A stretch of 64,000 nt of DNA from Haliotis asinina (taxonomy: Eukaryota; Mollusca; Gastropoda; Lepetellida; Haliotidae), in assembly GCF_037392515.1 (NCBI RefSeq), contig NC_090288.1:5325501-5389500 (forward strand), read 5' to 3'. Numbering within the stretch: the stretch's first letter is position 1; every line of letters begins with the position of its first letter. A program made the translations under genes and the position numbers. The notes below the pieces were generated by a model. It was not told the DNA's origin and did not search any database. It saw nothing but the letters and a program-made list of their open reading frames with translations. This document shows positions 28,401-39,500 of the stretch, one piece after another.

Positions 28401-31400
28401 TTATGTCTTCAGTTTGTGATGGCATTATTTGACAAAGAGATTTTTACCCTGTGATTTTTCGATAAGGTACTAGCGTTAGGACAGCTGTACAAGCGATCCC
28501 ACGTCACACCGAAGACACGGGTTTGATTCCCCACATGGATACAATATGTGATGACCATTTCTGTCCCCCGCCGTGATATTGCTGGAATATTGTTAAAAGT
28601 GGCATAAAACCATACTCACTACCCCCACGTGGTAAATATCATATATCACTTTTTCCCGGAAAACAGGGCTGTCATTTATTGAAAACCTAACTTCTCACAC
28701 CAGTAGTCTGGGATTTCCTCAGGCTAGTGGTAGAAATCTGTCTGCTGGCGACAAAGTTAAGACGAAATCTGATTTAACAAAACCATGAATTGCTTTTGGC
28801 TCACTTAGCATCAGAGTAGGTGAACTGTTTGAGGTAGTTCCCTCAGTGAACAAGGTGATGAAAGAGCAGGCCCTAACCATGGATTCAAAAACTCCTCATA
28901 AACCCTATTGTTGTAAATTGCATCTATCCCCGTAAAGAGAATATAAAATTAGCCAAAACGGATTTTAAATCCCATAAAATAACCACGGCGGATTTGTGGA
29001 ACAACTGTTTCCTGGAGTGTAAAATATCTCTTGTTGTAATAACGGGATAATATATCGGGGTCCTGGTGCTTGACAGCCGAGATTGAAAGGTCCCCTCTTC
29101 TAAGGTGATGGCGTTATAATGGTATAATCGAACTATTAACCCAATCAGCGGGTTCTAATTTTCACAGCACTTAACATCTATTGACTTTTCAATCATAACA
29201 CACCTTAATGAAGTAAAACCTCAGTCAATTAACCCCAAATCAATCGATTCAGGACACGGGCTTGGTGGGAGATATGAATATGGAGGCTATCTAAAATCTG
29301 GGGCACTTAAGTGTGCTGTCATCGTGCGAATGGAGTTCAGATTTGAAGGAGAAAAAAGGAGGATTCGATTAGATATTTGAATTAACGAAGTCTGCCATCT
29401 CCAGTGGTTACTGCCTGGTATCGTATCCCCCGGGGGCAAGTAGTGTTATGGTACTTAATATTGTCATCAGTTAAGGACCTGTCTAGAAAGATGTTGCAGG
29501 TTATGAGACGGAGGAGGCCGGCTGTGGCTTACACATTTAACTGGTATGAGATACATGTATTCGGTTCAGACTATACGTGCTGTTCTGCATATAAGTCTGT
29601 TTTTCTTGTTCACATCGTTTGTAATATCTCCCTTTGTATCAAAATGCTACTAACATATGGTTTATGACTAACTGAATCTTTCACTTTGCTGTAATCGTTG
29701 AAATAAAAAATACTGATAGTGTTAAATAAGTATATTCAAGCTTTTGCCTTCATTGGACATTAGGGGCTGCGGGGTAGCCAAGTGGATAAAGCGTCACGTC
29801 GACGGCCCTGGTTCAATTCCCCACATGGGTACAATGTGTGAAGCACATTTCTGGCATCCTCAAGCATGATACTGCTGGAATATTGCTAAACGATTCGTTA
29901 AAGCATGCTTACTCACTGTGCGTATTTGGTCAGAAGAGATAACAAGCAGTATTTCACTTCATTGTGCACAAGATGTTTGGTGAGAAAAGGTGGCATGTCT
30001 TGTTTAGTACATTGTACACAACAGGTTTCCTGAGAAAAGGTGACAAGCCATATTTTTTTCAGTACAGCAAGACATACCTTCTTTGTTCAGAGCAGTGTGC
30101 TTAACATATTTCGTGTGTAAGGTTGACAGACTAGCAACAATCATAAGGTGAACTGTGTGCAGCCTCTGGACATACTCATGGAAACATACTCATGGAAACA
30201 TACTCATGGAAACATACTCATGGAAACAATGTTGCTTTCGCGAGGCCCTTACGGCAGTTTGATTTGTTTATTTCCTATGACATTAAAACCGTGACCTTTG
30301 ACATGACCTTGTCAACTGTTTAAGCTGACATCTGACATGACCTTGATAGTCGTGTCTCCTATTTGACCTTTCGCATGGCCTTGATTCCGCGTATTCTCCA
30401 TGATGTGACCTTTGACATACTCTTTGCTCTCACCTTTGACATGGCCTCGGTACTTCGTTTCAGGGGCCTTTTTCATTCCTTTCTTCCTGACGGCGTTCTT
30501 GGCTGGTATCCCTATGTACTTCATGGAACTTGCCCTGGGTCAGTACTTCAGTGTCGGGGGACTGGGCATCTGGAAGATCAGTCCAATATTCAAAGGTGAG
30601 ATACTGACAATGACCTTGTCGCGATTGTGTCAGTAGACTGTCACTGAATGAACTGGTGATAGTAACAGTGGACTTAACCTGATTATAATGATCGTCAGTG
30701 TGGATCATATTGTGGAAATCAAAATAACCTTCGCGACGGGATCTAAATTCACTTCCTTATAAGATATCCTCGTTATCCGGCCACTCACTCACCCCAGCAC
30801 TCACTCAGTTACTGGGACACTCACTCATCCAGCCACTGCGACGTCACTGGGACACTCACTCATCCAGTCACTGGGTCACATACTCATCCAGTCACCAGGT
30901 CACTCACTCATCCAATCACCGGCTCACTCACTCATCCGATCACCGAGTCACGCACTCATCCAATCACCGGGTCTCTCACTCATCCAGTCACCAGGTAAGT
31001 CACTCATCCAGACACCAGGTAACTCACTCATCCAGACACCGGGTCACTCACTCATCAAGTCACCGGGTCTCTCTCTCATCCAGTCACCAGGTAACTCACC
31101 CATCCAGTCACCCATCCAGTCACCAGGTCACTCACTCATCCAGACACCGGGTAACTCACTCATCCAAGCACTAAGTGTTTCGATCACACACCAATTCCAA
31201 AACACCAAAATACGACCAAGTTACAGACTGCTGCCCTTTGCAGGTGTGGGATACGCGGCGGCCGTCATGGCGGCGTGGCTGAACGCCTACTACATCGTCA
31301 TCCTTGCGTGGGGCCTGTTCTACCTGTGTTGTTCCTTCACGTCCCAGCTGTACTGGTCACACTGTGGAAACTGGTGGAACACCCAACAGTGTCTGTCAGA

Positions 31401-33563
31401 GTACGACTTCCACAAACTCCCCTTCAACTGCACAAACGAGACAACCTGGTTTGAGGTCAACATAACGTCAACTCTCAACTCCTCCACAGTCATCAGCATG
31501 TACTCCGACTACAACTGCACACAGACGTACGACGCGGATCGTTTCAACTCGCCGGTGGAAGAGTTCTGGTTGTGAGTAGTAAATAGATGACCAGCTAAGT
31601 ACTCATACCTACAGGCGGATACTAATCATGCAAGATGGTATTGATACCTATATGTGAAGTCAGTCGGGTGAGATGGTATTGATACCTACAGACAGGTATA
31701 ATCGAGCGACCCGTGAAGATCAGGGTTAGAATTGATCTTCAGTGACTTGTTGTAAGAGACGAATCCCGAGATGGGGAGGTCAGACGCGTTGACACATTCC
31801 ATTGGTTCTCAGTGCGTAGATAGATGCTCATGCTGTTAACCACCATATTGTCTGGTCCAGACTTGATCATTTACAAACCGCTGCCATATAGCTGGAATAC
31901 TACAGAGTGTAGCGTAAAACTAAAGGTGCTGGTTCCAATCATTTCACTTGGTATTAATATCTACAGGTGAATCTAATCGTCCGAGATGGCATTGCTATCA
32001 ACAAGTTGGTCTACGCGTTCGGTTTTAAATCAGTTTTGGAGCTATTATAATTTCGTTATATATCTCTGATTTTCCAACACATTACGTTCTACCATTCTAC
32101 CATAACGGCATTATTCAGAGCTTAAATAAATACATTATGTGCTGGAAAATCAAAGGTATATAACGTGATTCTATACCTCTGAATGACTTTCATTAACCAA
32201 TCACAATCCTGTATTTACTGAAGTCGTGCCAGAATGACGAAAGGTAGATAAGTTATCACGAACTGATGAACAACAGGTATTTATCACTATTCCTCTTCCG
32301 ATGATTCTACGTGATATCATTTGTCATACTGTTCCAGTCGGTACGCTCTGCAGATTACAGATGGCATATCGTCTCCCGGTCGGCTGAGATGGCAACTGGC
32401 TTTGACTCTGCTGACGATGTGGGTGCTCTGCTACTTCTGTATATGGAAAGGGGTCAAGTGGACAGGCAAGGTAAGCCAATAACATTCACAATGAGCATTC
32501 ACTGCGGGACTTCAATAGTACTTTCAGCCAATGAGATATGTTCGACATCTTCACTGCGAACACATATGATTGCACCAACGGAGTTAATTTCCGCAGTCTT
32601 TTCATTGGCTTGTTCTTTGAGGAGATCATTAAAGTTAATTACAATACGCGCGTGTGTGCCTTGGTCCTGGGGTACACACTGATGGTAATCACAATAAACC
32701 ACGAGGTGCAAACATTGCATTCTGTATCAGGCAATAGAATTCCGATTTACTGTCATTATTGATAGTTAAATCGTTGAAATATTTTTAAGCACAGCTGCAC
32801 GGTACAGATGCTAATACCTTGGCCACGGAAAGCGATGGGCCATTTTCGTTGTTTACTGTAAACATAACGTGGAGTCAACGGCCAACCGAGTGCTAATATT
32901 CAATTCAGCTGTTCCATATATAGGTTTGGCTTGGTATTTTCCATCCTAACCCGTGAAGAATTGGAATCGGTCTTCGGGGAAATGGATGGCCATGTGGTTA
33001 AAGTGTCTACTCACTCGTGGACGTGGTTCGATTCTCCATATGGGTACAATGTTTGAAGCCCATTCATGGTGCCCCCCGCCGTGAATCTGCTGGGATATTG
33101 CTAAGCTAAAAACTTAACTCACTAGAATCAGTCAGACTCTTGGCTGACGTGGTTGACTCATATCATCGTATCCCAGTTACGTAGATCGATGCTCTAGGTG
33201 TCAGTCACCGGATTGTTGGGTCCAGATTCTGTTGTTACAGACCTGTCATGTAGTTGGAATGTCGAATACGGCGTTAAATATCAAGCATACAAACAAAATC
33301 CTTGCGACACACACTTATCCCATCGACCACACTGATCTACCCACCCACTTTCCCGACCTCCCACCCAGCCACTCACCGCCTGCTGTTTCAGGTGGTGTAC
33401 TTCACAGCGTTGTTCCCGTACATTGTACTGTTCAGTCTCCTCATCCGGGGGCTCACCCTGCCCGGCGCCATGGATGGGATCAGGTTCTACATCTTCCCGG
33501 ACATGGCCAGACTTCAGGAGTCGCAGGTAGGTCACCTTGTGGCAGCAGCAGCACAATCATCAC

Positions 33564-33597
<34 letters not shown>

Positions 33598-36500
33598 GTT
33601 AGATTTGTTTGGATATCACGAAAATGGGAAGTTTTAAATACTTATATAACAGAGCTTTTTCCGGCATGTGGGCTGGTTGGGGTAGCCTAGTGTGAAAGCG
33701 TTCGCTCATCACGCTGAAGATCTGGTTTCGATTCCCCATATAGGCATGTATGGATCTGGTGATAAAGACCCGCTCACTTAATTGACACATGTCAGCGTAT
33801 CCCAGTTGCGTAGATGCCCATGGTGTTGATCACTAGACTGTCTGGACCAGATTCTATTATTTACAGACCACCGCCATGTAGGTAGAAAATATTGTTACAC
33901 AACAATCAAAAACAGGCAAAATCAGGAGGAGCAACAGTAGTAACAGCTGAACAAGCTGAGAAATGAGAGAGATAACAGAACCCAGTGTCAGGATACACAG
34001 AATCTTGGTTCGAATCCCCCACGTATCACCATTATGGATATAACGAACCCTTCATAACTTGTCCGGGTCACCTGCTTTGTATTTAAGTCGAATGCAAACA
34101 ACTTCGGTTATAACGAACTAAAATCAGTTGCCTTTGAGATTACTGCAACCGTCATTTACTGTTGAGACGTTGTAGCGAGTGCTGCCTCAGCGGAAGTTTG
34201 AACTGGAGTAGCCGCCGCAGCATCATCGTCAGCAAGTGACGTCAGCCATTACTACTGTACTCGATGTTACAGGTGTGGATAGATGCGGCGTCCCAGATCC
34301 TCTTCTCCTACGGTCTGGGACTTGGCACCATGATAGCCCTTGGGAGCTACAACAAATTCCACAACAACGTGTACAAGTAAGTACAACTTAGCGTACAGGT
34401 CAGTACAGCATAGTGTTCATGTAAGTACTATATAGTATACAAATAAGTAAAACTTGCTGTGTAAGTAAGTACAACAACTTGTACAAGTCAGTACAAGAAC
34501 TTGTTCAAATAAACACAGCATATTGTACAAGTAGGTACAACAAAGTGTACAAGTAAATTCAATACTGTGTACAAGTAAGCACAACAGTGTAAAAGTAAGT
34601 ACAGCATATTGTACAAGTAGGTACAACAAAGTGTGCAAGTAAACACAACACTGTGTACAAGTAAGCAGTGTAAAAGTAAGTACAACTTGGCGTACAAGTA
34701 AGAAGAACATTGTGGACAGGTAAGTACAAATTAGTGTTCAAGTAAGTACAACTTAATGTACGATTAAGTACAACACATACACGTAAGCACAATAACGTGT
34801 TGACTTAAATACAATAACTTGTTCTTATGAGTACAAAGTGTACAAGTCAGTACAGCCGGACCATGGAATTACAGGAACGTTAATCACTGCCCTTCAAAGA
34901 ACCCATCGATTCCAGAATGTTCAGTACAGCGAATACGTTAACACATGAAAAACGCACGTTGAATATAATATGCATCATGGGAAGCGCGGAACGCACCGTG
35001 TCTACTTCCTCTTCAGGGACGCGGTGCTCATCTCCTGCCTCAACAGCTCCACCAGCGTCTTCGCCGGCTTCGTCATCTTCTCTGTCGTCGGTTTCATGGC
35101 GCATGAGCAGAAAAAGCCCGTCAGCAAAGTGGCCGCCGGAGGTAAAATACGTGCTTGTGTCGTGACAACTAATGACGGTGATCCCAAAATTATAATGAAC
35201 ATAACCAAAAGCAAACACAAAACAACAATCTGCATTACCATAAGAATTGACATTGTAACGACAGCCCATAGTACTACTACTGCTGCTACTACTACTACTA
35301 CTACTAACAGTACTACTACTATGGCTACTACTCCTCCTGCTTCTACTACTCTTACTGCTGCGGTTGCTGCTGCTACTACTGCTACTGCTAATGTCGATGA
35401 TATTTGCCTAGGTCCAGGTCTGGCGTTCCTTGCCTACCCATCAGCGGTGACTCAGCTCCCCATCTCGCCACTCTGGTCCATCCTGTTCTTCTCTATGTTG
35501 ATCATGCTGGGCATGGACAGTCAGGTCAGTTGACAATGTCAGTCGATGTATACTCCTCGGGGAGTTGAGATTGACATTAGAGAACTCATTGATCCATATA
35601 CCTCGGCTATATCAGTGTCGGCTGGACAACATTCATTGGTCCTTGGTATCGACCGAAACAAATAGCAGACTATATGATCTTTCTTTATGAAACAAAATAA
35701 ACATCACCAATGTAGTATAATATAATATGTATCGCCCCAAACAACCTGTCGAGGTTATCTACCCATCAGTTAAATATGGAAGCGAAAAAAATAGACTAGA
35801 TATGGTACTGTCCTGTACTAAGCTTAGGCTTACATTTCCGTCCCAGTAGGAATCTATATTTAGTGTAAAAATAACTACAATATCCTCTATTTCGTTTGTA
35901 TACAGTGTTTTGGAACATGACACGTGATTCCTGTGTTACTAGGAATCAACCGACAACCGACAACCGACGGCATCATAGAACCTGTATTGTCACAAGCCTA
36001 AATAAACTCGGGCTAATGTTTCTACATTTCAGTTCTGTACCATGGAAGGGTTCTTCACGGCTCTGATTGACGAGTTCCCTCACAAGCTACGCAAACACCG
36101 AGAGCTATTTATAGGATCCGTGTGCTTTGCGTCGTATTTAATTGGACTTTCTATGGTGACGGAGGTTCGTAATATGTTTATGTTTATATGCCTTTATACT
36201 GTGACATGGTTCGTGCACCGCGCAGTTAAAATGTGAGTAATACTGAGTGAAGGGAGCCACGAGGGGAGGCAACTCTCGGTAGCACCTGCTTGTCGCGTGT
36301 CACTGGAGGAAAGTGGATCGCAGACTCGAACACTGGTTTATGTGGTCCAGGTTCGGATGACTAGCACAGCATCATGGACGGTTAATCGTAGACGGATCTC
36401 ATGAATAGTCCCTCTGTATAGCATGGTGCAGGATGCGATACCTGTCGTGAAGATCGGGTCTATAGTGTGTCACTCGTCGCGCCGAAAGTCCGGGTTCAAC

Positions 36501-39500
36501 TCCCCACCTGGGTACAATGTCTGAAGCCCATTTCTGGTGCTCCCCGCCATGACATTGCTGATATATTGCAAAGAAACGGCAGAAAACAATACTCACTCGC
36601 TGAAAATCTGAGGACGCCCTGTTCTTTCTATATGAGGGTGGGATGTACGTGGGTATAGGTTCTATTGGTCGTCAGTATACTACTGTCTTCATGGTTCTAC
36701 TGCATGTCTGTTTCAGGGAGGCATGTACGTGTTTACAATCTTCGATACCTACGCTGCCAGCGGGATGGGGCTCCTCATCCTGATATTCTTCGAGTGTATA
36801 GCTGTGTCGTGGGCCTACGGTATAGTATATTGTCTTCAGACTGCCAGCAATGCACAGGAAGCACGGAGTAGAATACTGACTAACTCTTTCGCTGTAGTTT
36901 GAGTTTCTAAACGGTATAACGTCAGTAGCCTCTTCTGGTTTCCCAGGAATCCTGCCGGAAAGGGCGAGAAAAAGTTATGATTTGTCCTAGTTGGTAAAAA
37001 CGTATACCAATATTCGTTACATTGCAAAATTTTGATCATTCGCAGACTTGGGCCACTTCCTTGTTACCAGTCAGTGATGTAAACAACCAAGTGTCACGCC
37101 TCGGCGATCTCGGCGGAAAACGTATTTACCGCGAGAATAGGAGACGGTCCTTTACTAAAAGCAGCACAAAATAACACTCATTTATTTAAGAGTAAGAGTT
37201 TGGATTGGGCGACCAGCGATCATGTTTTGTTTTGATTTGATGTTGATTGCGTTCGTTAATGGCTGTCTTCCAGGTATAAACAACTTCTACGAGAATCTGA
37301 GAGAAATGCTGGGATTCTACCCCAGCGTGTTTTGGAAGGTGGCTTGGTGTGTTACCACTCCCGCCATTACGTTGGTGAGTCGCCCCAACCCGCCATTCCA
37401 TTGGCTAGTTGTACACTCTTTCCCCAGCCGGTCCTATTCGTAGGTCCCGCATCGTGTCTGGATACTGAATAACTATCCCCTCACTCAAAACACACATACG
37501 CCAAAACTGTGTGTCGCCCTCTTCCACCCTATATATACATATGGAAATTAATTAAGCAACACCAAATTCAAAGACACATAAAAACTTAACAAAGTTTAAC
37601 GAAGTAATTTTGATGATTGATTATTCAATTTTGATGTATTGACATACAGCATGAGCTTTTCATGGGTTGATATGACGCGCGTGAAGCTTGCACAGCGCAC
37701 GTGCATTGCTTTAACCTCAACTTTCGAAAAATGCACTTTTTCCCTGGGGTGTTTACAAGCGCAGGTTGTCGATTGCATTCGGTTTTTCATTCATTTCAAT
37801 GTCATGGCACGTAGGAAATTATCAGAGGCCACTCGTTGGCAAATAATCGGCATGAGGAATGCTGGTATGTCTCTAAGACAAATCGGGACTCAAATCGGAC
37901 GACATCATTCCATAATTTCAAAACTTTTGAAAAAATACCGGGCCACTAATGAAGTTAAAGACCTGCCTAGACCAGGAAGACCCAGGAAGACCACAGTCCG
38001 GGAGGACAGAGCTTTACTGAGACTTGTACGGCGCAGGTCCTTCGACTCGAGCTCTCGGTTGAGACAGGAGTGGCTTCCAGGGAGACCCATCTCGAACAGG
38101 ACTGTTCGGAATCGTCTGAAAGCTGCAGGATACCGGGCAAGGAGGCCAATCAAGCGACCCAGACTGTCTCCAGCCCATAAGGCAGCCCGACTGGCCTGGT
38201 GTAATGACCGTTTGCACTGGAACATTGCCTCTTGGAGGAAGGTCCATTTCTCAGATGAGAGCCGGTTCTTGCTGCACATGGTGGACGGTCGTACTCGGGT
38301 CTGGAGGCAGAGGAACACAGCAATGGCTCCACGGAACATCCAGGAGACTGTGGCCTTTGGGGGAGGTTCCGTTATGGTATGGGGGTGCATTTCCATGAAC
38401 TGCAAGTTGGATATCATTACCATCCGTGGCAACCTTAACGGTGTTCGTTACCAACAGGAGGTTCTTGACAGGGTTGTGGTACCTCATTTTGAGAACCATC
38501 CTCTGGCAACGAGACCCATATTTATGGACGACAATGCTAGACCTCACAGGGCGCATGCTGTAAATGATTTTTTGCGGCAAAATGCAATTGACAGAATTCC
38601 ATGGCCTGCCATGAGCCCTGACCTCAACCCCATTGAACATTTGTGGGACTTTATTGGCCGTCGTGTGAGGCAGAGAGACCCACCAGTCCATAATCTCAAC
38701 GAATTGACGGCTGCCCTGCATGAGGAGTGGAACAGGATCCCCCAGAATCAGATCCGGAGACTCATCCAAGGAATGAGGAGGCGTCTGGAATCGGTGGTGC
38801 GTGCGCAGGGAGGACACACTAGATATTGATGAAAGTCGGTGTGCAGACTCTCAGATGACTGTTCTTTCTTTCCATGTGACATTTGTGTTAATACACCTGA
38901 CAACAACGTCTGTGGATGAATAGTAAATTGTGTCCATTTTTTCATGAATTTAAGACAGTTTTAAGAATTTGGATTTCGTTGCAATAAAGCAAAGTCTTGA
39001 TACTTTTTCCCTTTAAGTTGTTTGTCAGAGATCGTCTGTTGAATAAAAAAGTGTCAAACTATATCAACCCGGCATATTTTGATTGTCAGAACACTTCAAA
39101 GTTGCTCCAATAGAAAAAATTGGGGTGTTGCTTGATTAATTTCCAGGTGTATATTTGCAAAGTCTCTCCGTTGTCACCCTCCCATTCGTGTGTCGGAAAG
39201 CCCACCCTTCTCCTAACGCTATATAAATTTTCAGTATTATTATTATCGTATCCCCCATGCTTTAACAAAGACTTACGATCACCAAATCACCAGGATCGAT
39301 GGCCCAGGACCCCTTTCCTCTACGCTTTCTCTACGCTAAGGTGATCGTAACTTGCATACTATAAAGTTAGCCTACGATGATCTTAGTCCTTTGTGCAAGT
39401 AGGCCCAAGGTTCTGTTCAGCTAAGCAATCTCAGCACTAAAGTGATCGTAATTCTCATACATAAACATTAGTCAACGATAAAAGTAATGCTTAAAATGCC

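Noticed and set aside
34417..34792. Overlapping - strand open frames rich in CTYLYTLL, looking like hydrophobic membrane peptides
   Set aside because: By-product of the 22-bp array, whose reverse strand is stop-free in several frames; no conservation expected.
37639..37803. 55-residue N-terminal extension of the second transposase
   Set aside because: The upstream residues do not look like part of the enzyme; the ATG at 37804 gives the typical Tc1 start and length.
38251..38817. - strand open frame of 188 codons and neighbours
   Set aside because: Shadow of the second transposase, whose + strand frame has the full DD34E domain.
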